Source: Gammaproteobacteria bacterium CG_4_10_14_0_2_um_filter_38_22 (GTDB lineage Bacteria; Pseudomonadota; Gammaproteobacteria; Coxiellales; Coxiellaceae). Taken from it: 64,000 nt of DNA. The translations under genes and the position numbers were made by a program. The notes under the pieces are model-generated. The model was not told where the DNA came from and ran no database searches. It saw only the letters and a list, made by a program, of their open reading frames with translations. Where the stretch lies: NCBI GenBank assembly GCA_002793195.1, contig PFPT01000049.1:1-64000 (forward strand), given 5' to 3'. Position 1 is the first letter of the stretch. Each line of letters begins with the position of its first letter. Positions 55,415 to 64,000 of this stretch are shown piece after piece.

Positions 55415-57949
55415 ATGCAAATGACACTCTCACAACACACTCCGATGATGCAACAGTATTTACAAATTAAATCACAATTTCCGGATACATTGGTATTTTA
55501 TCGCATGGGCGATTTTTATGAATTATTTTTTGAAGATGCCAAAAAAGCAGCAAACCAACTCAACATCACATTAACCAGTCGCGGACAATCTGCAGGCAAC
55601 CCAATTCCCATGGCCGGCGTGCCATTTCACGCTGTCGATAATTATTTAAAAAAGTTAATCTCATCTGGCGAATCTGTAGCAATTTGCGAACAAGTGGGCG
55701 ATCCTGCCACATCAAAAGGCCCTGTTGCACGCGAAGTGGTTCGTATTTTAACACCAGGCACTGTATCAGATGACTGGTTGCTCGATGATCATCAAGATAG
55801 TTTCTTGCTATGTGTTTTTGAACATCAAGCAAAATGGGGGTTATGTTCTTTAAACATTGCCAGTGGTCGATTTGCTATTCAAGAAGTAAGTGATGAAAGC
55901 AGTTTGCTTGCCGAAATTGCGCGAATCAACCCCTCTGAAATCTTAATCAGTGAAGATGCAAGCATCAACTTAAATACATCCTGCGCAATTAAAAAAAGAC
56001 CGAGCTGGGATTTTGAGTTATCAACAGCGAAAAAACTATTAACGGAACAGTTTAAAACGCAATCACTGGATGGGTTTGGTGTTGCAACTTTTTCTGCCGC
56101 ATTGTGCGCAGCAGGCTGTTTATTACAATATGTGCATTACACACAACGGGCAGCACTACCGCATATTCATCGCATTGTTGTTGAAAAAAATCATGATGCT
56201 ATTTTTATGGATGCCACAACACGTCGCAATTTAGAACTCACCTCGCATTTGCAACAAGATGAAAAATGCACATTGGCAAGCGTACTTGATCATACTGCTA
56301 CAGCAATGGGCGCGCGATTATTGCGCCGATGGATCACGCAACCGCTCACCAATCACACAGATATTCAAGAAAGATTAAAGCAAGTCACTTTATTTTTATC
56401 TGATGATCATTTTTCTGAAATACACTTATTACTACAAAATGTTTTTGATATGGAACGCATTTTAAGTCGCATTGCTATGCGTTCAGCGCGCCCACGAGAC
56501 TTAGCCCATTTGCGCTCCTCTTTGTTTGTCTTGCCCGATTTACAAAAAAAATTAGCACATATCCATGCATCAGCTGTCATCCACACATTTCCCGATATTA
56601 ACGCCTTATTGGATAAAGCCATTATTGAAAATCCACCTATGGTGATACGCGACGGTGGAGTCATTGCATCTGGTTTTGATGCAGAACTGGATGAACTGCG
56701 CAGTTTAGAAAATCATGGGCAAGATTATTTATTGGCATTAGAAAAACGGGAGCGTGAACGTACGGGATTAACCACACTCAAAGTCGGTTTCAATCGCATT
56801 CACGGATATTACATCGAATTAAGTCGTTTGCAATCTGACAAAGCACCCATTGATTACGCACGCAGGCAAACTTTAAAAAACGTCGAGCGATTTATCACCC
56901 CCGAATTAAAGCAATTTGAAAATAAAATTTTAACCAGCAATAGTCGCGCACTCGCCCGTGAAAAAGTATTATACGAATCAATATTAAATACCATTGCAGA
57001 ATCGCTAACGGCGTTACAAAAAACAGCTGATGATATTGCGCAATGCGATGTGTTTGCCAGCTTTGCTAAAACCGCATTAAAAAATAATTACGTGATGCCC
57101 ACTTTTTCAGACCAACCTGGCATGCAGATTGTTGCAGGCCGACATCCCGTTATTGAAAAAGTAATCGATGCTCACTTTGTGCCAAACGATACACATTTTA
57201 ATACTGAAAAACGTATGTTATTAATCACTGGTCCAAACATGGGCGGTAAATCTACTTACATGCGACAAACCGCTTTAATTACTTTAATGGCACATATTGG
57301 TTCTTATGTGCCTGCTTCAAGCGTTTGCATGGGAAAAATTGATCGTATTTTTACGCGTATTGGTGCTTCCGATGATTTGGCATCTGGTCGCTCCACTTTT
57401 ATGGTTGAAATGACAGAAACGGCCAACATCTTAAATAACGCAACAGAAAATAGCTTGGTGCTGATGGATGAGATTGGACGCGGCACAAGCACATTTGACG
57501 GGTTATCACTGGCTTGGTCATGCGCATTATACTTAGCAAATCATTGCAAAGCTTTTACCTTGTTTGCCACCCATTATTTTGAATTGACACAACTAACACA
57601 AGTATCTCATGCCATTTTGAATGTGCATTTAGATGCGACAGAACACCACGATCAAATTGTTTTTCTACATAAATTAAAAGCAGGTTCTGCCAATCAAAGT
57701 TATGGTTTACAAGTAGCGCAATTGGCAGGCGTACCGAAAACAGTGATTCAGCAAGCCAAATTAAAACTACATGAATTGGAAAATAAAAATCAAACTATGC
57801 GTGAAGCCAAATCATACCAACAAACTGAATTGTTTTTAGTAGAAAAAACACATCCTGTTATTGATGAAATCAAAAAAACAAATATTGATGCATTATCGCC
57901 TAAAGCAGCGCTCATGAAATTATACGAATGGCAGGAAAAAATAAAATAA
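55415..57949 (+). CDS. mutS: DNA mismatch repair protein MutS
   Basis: An 844-residue mismatch sensor. The N-terminal domain has the mismatch-contact Phe-X-Glu in [19 protein letters not shown]; the C-terminal ATPase has Walker [22 protein letters not shown]-like [17 protein letters not shown], Walker [16 protein letters not shown] and the FATHYFELT switch. The ATG at 55415 has AAGGA 9 bases upstream; the much longer upstream frame runs antisense through cinA and is discarded. mutL is not in the window. Confidence 0.97.
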   Translation: MQMTLSQHTPMMQQYLQIKSQFPDTLVFYRMGDFYELFFEDAKKAANQLNITLTSRGQSAGNPIPMAGVPFHAVDNYLKKLISSGESVAICEQVGDPATSKGPVAREVVRILTPGTVSDDWLLDDHQDSFLLCVFEHQAKWGLCSLNIASGRFAIQEVSDESSLLAEIARINPSEILISEDASINLNTSCAIKKRPSWDFELSTAKKLLTEQFKTQSLDGFGVATFSAALCAAGCLLQYVHYTQRAALPHIHRIVVEKNHDAIFMDATTRRNLELTSHLQQDEKCTLASVLDHTATAMGARLLRRWITQPLTNHTDIQERLKQVTLFLSDDHFSEIHLLLQNVFDMERILSRIAMRSARPRDLAHLRSSLFVLPDLQKKLAHIHASAVIHTFPDINALLDKAIIENPPMVIRDGGVIASGFDAELDELRSLENHGQDYLLALEKRERERTGLTTLKVGFNRIHGYYIELSRLQSDKAPIDYARRQTLKNVERFITPELKQFENKILTSNSRALAREKVLYESILNTIAESLTALQKTADDIAQCDVFASFAKTALKNNYVMPTFSDQPGMQIVAGRHPVIEKVIDAHFVPNDTHFNTEKRMLLITGPNMGGKSTYMRQTALITLMAHIGSYVPASSVCMGKIDRIFTRIGASDDLASGRSTFMVEMTETANILNNATENSLVLMDEIGRGTSTFDGLSLAWSCALYLANHCKAFTLFATHYFELTQLTQVSHAILNVHLDATEHHDQIVFLHKLKAGSANQSYGLQVAQLAGVPKTVIQQAKLKLHELENKNQTMREAKSYQQTELFLVEKTHPVIDEIKKTNIDALSPKAALMKLYEWQEKIK

Positions 57950-57969
57950 TCAACGTACGTAAAAAAACC

Positions 57970-58620
57970 TTACGCTTCTTCAGTCAACATGATTTCACTG
58001 GGTTCAGTAATGTTTGCTAGCAACTCTGGTTCTGCAACATCTGCCTGCATTGGGGGCAACTGCAATCCCAACTGTTTTTCAAGCGTTTCAAAATCAATTA
58101 ATTCAGATAAGGGCGGTAATTGTGAAATACTTTTTAAATTAAAATAATCTAAAAAAGCCTTTGTCGTTGCAAATAAAGCTGGTTTTCCAGGTACGTCGCG
58201 ATACCCTGCAATTTTAATCCAATCACGTTCCAATAATGTCTTAATCACATTTGAATTGACTGTCACACCACGCACATCTTCAATTTCACCACGCGTGATG
58301 GGTTGACGATAAGCAATCAACGCCAATGTCTCTAAAAATGAACGTGTGTATCGCGCAGGTTTGCGCTCTTCTAAGCGCTGAATAAATGGCGCAAATTCCG
58401 TTTTGATTTGAAAACGATAACCACTGGCCACTTCAACCAATTCAACACCGCGTGCCTCGTAACTGGTTTTCAAATTTAATAGCCAGGTACGAATATCACC
58501 CAAACTGGGGCGATGCTCAGCTGGAAATAATTGCGCTAATTTATCAACAGGCAATGGCTCCGCTGACGAAAACAAAGCTGCTTCTAAAATTTTTTCTGCA
58601 TTTTCAAATGATGTGCTCAT
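57970..58620 (-). CDS. scpB: segregation and condensation protein ScpB
   Basis: A 216-residue winged-helix kleisin-associated subunit that binds ScpA and SMC. The motif RYTRSFLETLALIAYRQPITRGEIEDVRGV is diagnostic. The C-terminal 40 residues are an acidic extension. The start overlaps the end of scpA by 17 bases. The structural maintenance protein itself (Smc or MukB) is not encoded here. Confidence 0.96.
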   Translation of the reverse strand: MSTSFENAEKILEAALFSSAEPLPVDKLAQLFPAEHRPSLGDIRTWLLNLKTSYEARGVELVEVASGYRFQIKTEFAPFIQRLEERKPARYTRSFLETLALIAYRQPITRGEIEDVRGVTVNSNVIKTLLERDWIKIAGYRDVPGKPALFATTKAFLDYFNLKSISQLPPLSELIDFETLEKQLGLQLPPMQADVAEPELLANITEPSEIMLTEEA

Positions 58621-59467
58621 CAGTCACCCGCTCAATTACATGTTCACTTTTATTTTCTACTGTCTTTTTTGCTTTAATATAAATTGGTGCATACGGTTCA
58701 TTTTGCACGATATCCAAAACCGATTGGCGAATCAGCTCTAAAATAGCAATGAAAGTTACCACCACACCCATTCGACCTTCTTCCACTTCAAAAAAATGCG
58801 TGAAAGGCACAAATTCATCTGCGCTAATTAAATCTAAAATTTTCAACATGCGTTCACGAATAGATAACACTTGTTTTTCAACTTTGTGATCAGCGAACAA
58901 TCGCGCACGCGTTACCACACCAACAAAGGCATCGAGCAAGTCTTGCATCGGCACATCTGGATGTGTCACAACGGTTGTCATTGGCGGCGTAACAGCGCTT
59001 GCTAAAAAAACATCCCGATCCACTTGTTTTAACGCATCCAAATCTTCTGCTGCTTTTTTTATGCATTCATACTGTTGCAAACGGCGAATTAATTCGGCAC
59101 GAGGATCATCGACTTCTTGTTCATCATCGCTAATGGGTCTGGGTAATAAAAGACGTGACTTGATTTCAGCCAGCATTGCTGCCATCAATAAATATTCCGC
59201 TGCTAACTCCAAGTGCAATTGCTGCATCACTTCAACATACCGCATGTACTGAATTGTAATTTGCTTGATCGGAATATCGAGAATATCAATATTTTGTTTT
59301 TTGATGAGATACAACAACAAATCTAATGGGCCTTGAAACGTCTCTAAAAAAATGCGCAGCGCATCAGGCGGGATATACAAATCCTGCGGCAATTCACTCA
59401 TCACTGCACCATGTACTTTAATAAGGTCATCTGGGGCAGTCATCACTGTTTCTGAAGCTATCATCAT
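58604..59467 (-). CDS. scpA: segregation and condensation protein ScpA
   Basis: A kleisin subunit of about 287 residues. The N-terminal block FLETFQGPLDLLLYLIKKQNIDILDIPI and AAEYLLMAAMLAEIKSRLLLP are diagnostic, and the C-terminal winged helix (FVAILELIRQSVLDIVQNEPYAPI) closes it. The start is uncertain: ATG at 59467 is chosen as the first with an upstream AGAG, but in-frame GTG or ATG codons back to 59530 are possible and have no better ribosome site. Confidence 0.93.
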   Translation of the reverse strand: MMIASETVMTAPDDLIKVHGAVMSELPQDLYIPPDALRIFLETFQGPLDLLLYLIKKQNIDILDIPIKQITIQYMRYVEVMQQLHLELAAEYLLMAAMLAEIKSRLLLPRPISDDEQEVDDPRAELIRRLQQYECIKKAAEDLDALKQVDRDVFLASAVTPPMTTVVTHPDVPMQDLLDAFVGVVTRARLFADHKVEKQVLSIRERMLKILDLISADEFVPFTHFFEVEEGRMGVVVTFIAILELIRQSVLDIVQNEPYAPIYIKAKKTVENKSEHVIERVTDEHII

Positions 59468-59667
59468 GCACAACGACTCTGTTTTATCTCGAATGTTATC
59501 ATAACCCAATCCCACCATCGACACTACCACTGATTAAACCCGCTCAAATAGGCATTCACATACGGCTATAGCTGAGATAAAACACAGGGATAACGCAGGA
59601 AACGTAATACCAAAAACACCATCAGCGCTTAAACCCCAAACTAACCTTTTTTTAATGCTGCGTTAAC

Positions 59668-59696
59668 TTGACATTGGCACACCTAAAGCGAAGAAT
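59668..59696 (+). promoter_or_regulatory. sigma-70 promoter for the small orphan gene
   Basis: A perfect TTGACA (59668-59673) and AAGAAT (59691-59696) are separated by 17 bases, 22 bases before the ATG at 59719. This is the best -35 in the window. It supports the short downstream frame as an expressed gene. Confidence 0.6.
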
Positions 59697-59718
59697 CGAC
59701 ACAAAAAAAGGGTATCTC

Positions 59719-59964
59719 ATGCGAAACATCATAACGTTACTTGCCAACGCAACACAAAATAGCGCCACAGCAAAAAAAAGGGATGAGCTTACCTCAACGA
59801 ACTTGTCATGGGTTGGCCCAGTCATCTTGCTTGGTATTGTTATCAGCATATTATACTTTGCACTTAAGCAAAGAACCGGTCTCAATATCTGCCCTCTTTT
59901 TGCTTCCAGACAAACACCACCACCCGCTTTAAGTGACTCAGAAAACAGCATTCTCTCAGTCTAG
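59719..59964 (+). CDS. 81-residue single-helix orphan membrane protein
   Basis: A short gene chosen with ATG at 59719, preceded by AAGGG about 6 bases upstream and a good promoter. It encodes a polar N-terminus (about 30 residues), one membrane helix (VGPVILLGIVISILYFAL) and a 30-residue polar tail (RQTPPPALSDSENSILSV). No family is recognised. A longer frame from 59668 exists but would begin inside the promoter. The antisense frame at the same place has no promoter or ribosome site. Coding is likely, not certain. Confidence 0.55.
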   Translation: MRNIITLLANATQNSATAKKRDELTSTNLSWVGPVILLGIVISILYFALKQRTGLNICPLFASRQTPPPALSDSENSILSV

Positions 59965-60037
59965 CCTTAATTTAAGCGACACTGGCTTTTGAACGCAAAT
60001 CCGTTATCATGATAAAAACCAGTCAGATGGATCAATC

Positions 60038-60595
60038 ATGAAATTATTATTCGATTACTTTCCGATTATTTGCTTCTTTATTGCTTATAAGCTGTACGGC
60101 GTGTACGTTGCAACCGCTGTGACCATGGGCGCTTGCGCGCTACAAAATATCATTTACTGGCTAAAAAACAGGCGATTTGAAAAGTTACACCTCATTACTT
60201 TAATCAGCGTGCTTATTCTAGGCAGCTTTACATTGATTTTTCATAAAGCAATCTTTATCCAATGGAAACCGAGCATTATTTATTGGATTTTTGCAGCCGT
60301 TTTGTTAAGCGGACAATTCATTTCTAAAAAAAACTTATTGGCGCGCATGCTCGGTGATAAAATTATACTACCCTCCAAAATTTGGAATCAGCTCAATATT
60401 GCTTGGTCAATATTTTTTATTTTTCTTGGCTTTTTAAATGTCTATGTCATTTATCATTACTCAATGAATGCCTGGGTAAATTTTAAATTGTTTGGCACGC
60501 TCGGACTCACGCTGGTTTTTACAATTGCGCAAGCCATTTACATGTCACAACACATACAGCAAACTGATCACCCTGAAAAAGAAATCATTCAATAA
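60038..60595 (+). CDS. yciB: YciB/IspZ inner-membrane septation protein
   Basis: A 185-residue protein with five to six membrane helices. It opens MKLLFDYFPIICFFIAYKLYG and contains WKPSIIYWIFAAVLL and WNQLNIAWSIFFIFLGFLNVYV, diagnostic for the intracellular septation protein A family. YciB is tied to envelope integrity and peptidoglycan synthesis. It leads a compact rightward operon with yciI 9 bases later. Confidence 0.95.
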   Translation: MKLLFDYFPIICFFIAYKLYGVYVATAVTMGACALQNIIYWLKNRRFEKLHLITLISVLILGSFTLIFHKAIFIQWKPSIIYWIFAAVLLSGQFISKKNLLARMLGDKIILPSKIWNQLNIAWSIFFIFLGFLNVYVIYHYSMNAWVNFKLFGTLGLTLVFTIAQAIYMSQHIQQTDHPEKEIIQ

Positions 60596-60604
60596 GAGAC
60601 AATA

Positions 60605-60910
60605 ATGCACTACTACGCTTTTATTTGTGAAGATGCCAAAGATGTATTGGAAAAAAGAAAAAGTATTCGACCAGCACATTTGGCACGCCTTGAAAAACTC
60701 AGTGCGGAAAATCGCTTATTAACAGCAGGCCCATTGATGAATCAAGATGGTGAAAATCCATTTATTGCTGGCATTCATGGTTCATTAATCATTGCCAAAT
60801 TTAATTCGCTTCCTGAAGCACGCGAATGGATTGCAGCCGATCCTTTTGTAACCGCCGAAATCTATCAGCGCGTTACCATAAAACCTTATATTGTAATTTT
60901 TCCAGGATAA
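60605..60910 (+). CDS. yciI: YciI-family protein
   Basis: A 101-residue cytosolic ferredoxin-fold protein (YYAFICEDAKDVLEKRKSIR, PAHLARLEKLSAENRLLTAGP, AREWIAADPFVTAEIYQRV). The conserved His and Asp of the putative active site are in RPAHLARL and AADPF. The role is unclear in general. The yciB-yciI-bolA order is common in gammaproteobacteria. Confidence 0.93.
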   Translation: MHYYAFICEDAKDVLEKRKSIRPAHLARLEKLSAENRLLTAGPLMNQDGENPFIAGIHGSLIIAKFNSLPEAREWIAADPFVTAEIYQRVTIKPYIVIFPG

Positions 60911-60915
60911 TCGTC

Positions 60916-61170
60916 ATGACAACCACTGTACAGCTTATCGAACACGCCTTAACGGAAGCCTTTCATCCACATGAATTAGAAGTATTTGATGATCGCGCTG
61001 AACATATTGGTCACACACATCAAGACAGCGGCCATTTTACCGTTGTCATTAAATCATCTGCTTTTGCTGAAAAAAACACCATTGAGCGACACCGCATGGT
61101 TTATGCTGCACTGGGCACACTCATGCAAACACATATTCATGCGTTGCGAATTCAAGCCGCTGAGGTGTAA
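60916..61170 (+). CDS. bolA: BolA-family protein
   Basis: An 84-residue BolA-like protein. HTHQDSGHFTVVIKSSAF and ERHRMVYAALGTLMQTHIHALRI show the class II KH-like fold and the conserved C-terminal His. Such proteins pair with monothiol glutaredoxins in iron-sulfur handling and influence cell shape. AGGATAATCGTC before the ATG sets the start; a longer frame begins inside yciI and is discarded. Confidence 0.95.
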   Translation: MTTTVQLIEHALTEAFHPHELEVFDDRAEHIGHTHQDSGHFTVVIKSSAFAEKNTIERHRMVYAALGTLMQTHIHALRIQAAEV

Positions 61171-61218
61171 AATGTCGACGCGTTCAAAATGCGTCTGTAA
61201 AAATAGGTCTCTTTTATT

Positions 61219-61818
61219 ATGCTATATCGCTTGATTATTCGCATCACAGCTATTTTGTTTTTGTTTGGCTTTAGCGGCAATGGATTTGCATTAAACCAGC
61301 CCGCCAAAAAATATGATGTGCAAATATTAATTTTCTCCCACCTCACTGCCAATACGCTACAAACTGAAAAATGGCCGGCATTATCACCTTCAGTATTAGC
61401 CGAATTTAATCACCCCGCACAACCAACACAGTTGTCACAAAAAGCATGGCAATTACAACGTGAAAAAAATGCATTGCAAAAAAATCCACATTATTCCGTT
61501 TTATTTGACGGCAGTTTTCAATGTGCTTGGCAAGACAACACCTCCATCGTAACACTGCCTATTTCAACTGGCTCAGAATTAAATGGCACAATATCCATTG
61601 AACTCGATCATTATTTTAATGTACATGCACATTTATTATTAACTGAACCCACCACGTTATTAGAAAAAATAGATGCTACTCATTATTTTGAACAATGGAA
61701 TCAACCCACTTTTCATTTTCAATTTTTTGAAAATCGCCGCATGCGTAGCGATGAATTAAATTATTTAGGTCATCCTTTGATGGGTGTGTTAATTAAAATT
61801 ATCTCGGTAAAAAATTAA
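61219..61818 (+). CDS. exported CsiV-like protein
   Basis: A 199-residue exported protein with a signal peptide (about 1-25, NGFA). The segment YDVQILIFSHLTANTLQTEKW resembles the start of CsiV-type peptidoglycan-binding proteins (V-lifE motif then W), and the C-terminal end FENRRMRSDELNYLGHPLMGVLIKI fits as well. CsiV activates the LpoA-PBP1A pair in Vibrio; here the role is inferred. The stop is directly adjacent to the PagL-like gene start. Confidence 0.75.
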   Translation: MLYRLIIRITAILFLFGFSGNGFALNQPAKKYDVQILIFSHLTANTLQTEKWPALSPSVLAEFNHPAQPTQLSQKAWQLQREKNALQKNPHYSVLFDGSFQCAWQDNTSIVTLPISTGSELNGTISIELDHYFNVHAHLLLTEPTTLLEKIDATHYFEQWNQPTFHFQFFENRRMRSDELNYLGHPLMGVLIKIISVKN

Positions 61819-63021
61819 ATGCGTATCCTTCATTATCTTATTGCTAGTATTTTTCTCATCACTATTTTATCAGCCAACGCCAATACGCATTATTTTCCAG
61901 ATAAACGCGCGCAATTACCAAAAGCACTAAACAACAGCTATTTAGGTATGGGCGTGGGCTATACTGACATTCCTTATTCAAACACCAATTTAATTAATGG
62001 ATTTCAAGCAAACAGCTTCACCAATCCATCAGTAGGGTTAAATGTTTTTTTGGGGCACTATTTTAATCCTTATTTAGCAGCACAAATTAGTTTGATGCGC
62101 CCAATTAAATGGGCTTATGCCAATAACATACCTACCGTCAATGGCAAACATTCCATTTGGATTTCTATTTTTGGATTTTCATTGCGACCAACAATGCCTA
62201 TCACGCAACGCTTAAGCGCCTATGGTATTGCTGGACTCGGCTTGATTTCTCGACATGGCTTTGCCATTCGAGGAGTCACTGCCATTTCGTCAACTGTCGT
62301 GCCCACTTTTTTGACTGGCGGTGGTTTAACCTACGCACTCACACCACATTGGCATCTCAATGCGGGCGTTGATTACACCGTTGCACGCCCCTCTCAACAA
62401 CAACCTGCTACGCTATATGCGTACACAAGCTTTTATTATTTATTTCACACACTACATTTGCCACCTTATTACACAACACATTATATTTTTCATAAAAATC
62501 TAATTCAATTTGGCTTGTTTGATACAAAAGTATTTGATCCTGATGTGAATAAATATTTTAGTATTCATTACTTACCCATTTTCTGGACCGGCGATGTGCA
62601 CACAAGAAATGGAGCCGTTTTAATGTATGAAAGAAATGTGTTTCACACACACAAACGTTTTTCATTAGATATCGGCACCAGCATTTCGTCTTATCATTCT
62701 GCTATTAACAACACAGCATTTGAAACATTCTCCATTTTTCCCGATATTCGACTGTGGTTAATACGCTCACCTTCAGTTGATTTTTATTTTATGTATTCGG
62801 TTGCAGGACCATCGTATGTAACACGTAGAGTCATTGATAATACGGATACTGGCGGACATTTCTCATTTCAAGACTTGCTGGGATTTGGATTTTTCTTTGG
62901 AAAAGAAAAGCGGGTGAATCTGGATTTCAGAATTGGTCATTATTCTAACGGCAATTCATTACCGATTAACCCCGGTATTCAAGTGCCGCTAACCGTGTCA
63001 ATGGGATACGCGTTCAAATAG
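61819..63021 (+). CDS. PagL-type lipid A deacylase homologue with extra N-terminal barrel region
   Basis: A 400-residue exported beta-rich protein. A signal peptide (1-21) is followed by about 190 residues of alternating aromatic strands (LGMGVGYTDIPYSNTN, GLNVFLGHYFNPYLAAQ), like an OmpA/OmpW-type barrel. The C-terminal 180 residues match the acyloxyacyl hydrolase (PagL) family: FSFQDLLGFGFFFGKEKRV and HYSNG, with His375 and Ser377 aligned to the PagL catalytic pair; the position of the triad Glu is Gln389 (INPGIQ). It ends in an aromatic (YAFK) C-terminal strand. It is the last gene of the yciB series. Confidence 0.8.
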   Translation: MRILHYLIASIFLITILSANANTHYFPDKRAQLPKALNNSYLGMGVGYTDIPYSNTNLINGFQANSFTNPSVGLNVFLGHYFNPYLAAQISLMRPIKWAYANNIPTVNGKHSIWISIFGFSLRPTMPITQRLSAYGIAGLGLISRHGFAIRGVTAISSTVVPTFLTGGGLTYALTPHWHLNAGVDYTVARPSQQQPATLYAYTSFYYLFHTLHLPPYYTTHYIFHKNLIQFGLFDTKVFDPDVNKYFSIHYLPIFWTGDVHTRNGAVLMYERNVFHTHKRFSLDIGTSISSYHSAINNTAFETFSIFPDIRLWLIRSPSVDFYFMYSVAGPSYVTRRVIDNTDTGGHFSFQDLLGFGFFFGKEKRVNLDFRIGHYSNGNSLPINPGIQVPLTVSMGYAFK

Positions 63022-63696
63022 CAAATCCCACACACCATGCCCCAATTGCACACCCCGTTTTTCAAACTTGGTGTGCGCACGCAATGGCGCAGCTTCATTA
63101 TCTGCAAATTGACCTTCACCTATCTTATTTTTAAATCCTGGATTTGCAGATAAAACACACATCATGTGTTCCGCATAATTTTCCCAATCTGTCGCAAAAT
63201 GTAAAACACCCCCATCACCTAACTTATCATGCAGCATTTCAATAAAATCTGGCTGCACAATGCGTCTTTTATGATGCTTTTTCTTTGGCCATGGATCAGG
63301 GAAATAAAGATGAATCCGCGAAAAAACATGATCAGGAATATGATGGCGCAATACTGTCACTGCATCACCTTCAATCACACGAATATTTTTTATATCTTGC
63401 TCAATGATATTCACCATCACTGAAGCAATACCAGGCTCATGCACTTCGATACCCAAATAATCATGCTCAGGATGCGCCATGGCCATCGGCACTAGGGTGT
63501 CACCATGACCAAATCCAATTTCTAATACTTTAGCTGCATGACGATGGAAAATAGCGTCTAAATTGAGCATGTCATCAGACACCACAACACCATAATGTGG
63601 CCATGCTGATTGCAATGCCGCTGCTTGCCGCGCTGTTAATCGACGCTGACGTCGCGCAAAACTTTTTATTTCCCGTTTAAAAATAGATGTTTTCAT
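62998..63696 (-). CDS. trmB: tRNA (guanine-N7)-methyltransferase
   Basis: A 232-residue enzyme methylating G46 of tRNAs. The SAM motif is EIGFGHGDTLVPMA; FPDPWPKKKHHKRRIV is the diagnostic motif. The start at 63696 gives the normal N-terminus; an in-frame ATG 14 codons upstream has no better ribosome site. It is divergent from mutY across 59 bases and its end overlaps the convergent PagL-like gene by 24 bases. Confidence 0.96.
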   Translation of the reverse strand: MKTSIFKREIKSFARRQRRLTARQAAALQSAWPHYGVVVSDDMLNLDAIFHRHAAKVLEIGFGHGDTLVPMAMAHPEHDYLGIEVHEPGIASVMVNIIEQDIKNIRVIEGDAVTVLRHHIPDHVFSRIHLYFPDPWPKKKHHKRRIVQPDFIEMLHDKLGDGGVLHFATDWENYAEHMMCVLSANPGFKNKIGEGQFADNEAAPLRAHTKFEKRGVQLGHGVWDLLFERVSH

Positions 63697-63755
63697 TAGC
63701 AGTAAATTCGCGTTTAATAACAAAATAATTTGCATCATAAAAGAATAAATCTGTC

Positions 63756-64000
63756 ATGCCAATTCAATTTTCAAAACAACTATTAAATTGGTACGAAAAG
63801 TACGGTCGTCATAATCTACCTTGGCAAAAAAATCCAACCCCTTATCGCGTATGGATTTCTGAGATCATGCTACAACAAACACAAGTGACTACTGTGATTC
63901 CCTACTACCAACGATTTATGCAGGATTTTCCAACTGTAAAAGCACTGGCACTGGCGACAGAAGACGATGTGTTATCGCATTGGTCTGGCTTGGGTTATTA
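63756..64000 (+). CDS. mutY: A/G-specific adenine glycosylase, 5' part
   Basis: The first 81 codons of MutY run off the window end. The diagnostic N-terminus is [32 protein letters not shown] (with the catalytic Glu in ISEIMLQQT) and VIPYYQRFM. MutY excises adenine opposite 8-oxoguanine. The trmB-mutY neighbourhood is common. Confidence 0.95.
   Translation, partial: MPIQFSKQLLNWYEKYGRHNLPWQKNPTPYRVWISEIMLQQTQVTTVIPYYQRFMQDFPTVKALALATEDDVLSHWSGLGY

Noticed and set aside
59652-59951. Antisense 99-codon frame opposite the small orphan gene
   Set aside because: The plus-strand frame has a TTGACA promoter and an AAGGG site; the antisense one has neither and its sequence shows no coherent domain.
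1-64000. CRISPR array, prophage, insertion sequence or rRNA operon
   Set aside because: No regularly spaced repeats, integrase, transposase, phage structural genes or rRNA sequence were seen on reading both strands.

Overview
The window is a dense, low-GC chromosomal segment of a gammaproteobacterium. Gene content and order (large NAD-specific glutamate dehydrogenase, PPi-type phosphofructokinase, CsiV-like and PagL-like envelope proteins, dacA-ybeD-lipB-lipA, ndk-rodZ-hisS-yfgM-der, scpA-scpB, ftsK-lolA-rarA) suggest the Legionellales/Coxiellaceae area. That placement is an inference from protein families; no rRNA is present to confirm it. No prophage, insertion sequence, CRISPR array or rRNA operon was seen. 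Nearly all space is coding; the longest gene-free stretch is the first 301 bases.

Layout. 0.3-6 kb: BI-1/YccA membrane protein, L,D-transpeptidase-like exported enzyme, then a leftward run of an exported orphan protein, crcB, an aldose epimerase and serS. 6-15 kb: a small Gly/Cys-rich orphan, then a leftward series made of the 1620-residue glutamate dehydrogenase, a haloalkane-dehalogenase-like hydrolase without its nucleophile, a 39-residue lipoprotein, an MNIO (DUF692) enzyme, a one-domain HvfC/BufC partner and an acyltransferase-3 protein. 15-20.6 kb: an OmpR-type response regulator and histidine kinase, a second Gly/Cys-rich orphan, a DUF4015 hydrolase with a clear terminator, pyrD and a methyltransferase. 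20.7-25.5 kb: acyl-CoA dehydrogenase, thiolase, carboxyltransferase beta subunit and enoyl-CoA hydratase, resembling a leucine/isovalerate (liu) operon without its biotin carboxylase subunit. 25.5-30.8 kb: aroG, rlmB, rlpA, ung, a large palindromic repeat element, tRNA-Leu(CAG) and an atypical peptide deformylase.

30.8-43.8 kb: der, yfgM, hisS, rodZ and ndk, leftward and compacted relative to the usual gammaproteobacterial cluster; then dacA, ybeD, lipB and lipA, a DedA-PAP2-LssY fusion, prpB and mpl. 44-55.4 kb: PPi-phosphofructokinase, a chagasin-type protease inhibitor, an ABC-2 exporter with its HlyD lipoprotein, cbpA-cbpM, rarA, an orphan membrane protein, lolA, ftsK and cinA. 55.4-64 kb: mutS, scpB/scpA, a small orphan membrane protein behind a good promoter, then yciB, yciI, bolA, csiV-like and a PagL-type outer-membrane gene, trmB, and the start of mutY cut by the window end.

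Most of the segment is housekeeping: translation, cell wall, division, lipoylation, repair and chromosome segregation. The points most worth a second look are the miniature MNIO locus (7.7-9.0 kb), the palindromic repeat beside tRNA-Leu (29.9-30.1 kb), the double-length PagL homologue with a substituted triad residue (61.8-63.0 kb), the hydrolase lacking its nucleophile, and four orphan membrane proteins that share a hydrophobic-core plus Ser/Asn-rich-tail design. I did not find a clearly new multi-gene system; the MNIO locus is the nearest candidate.
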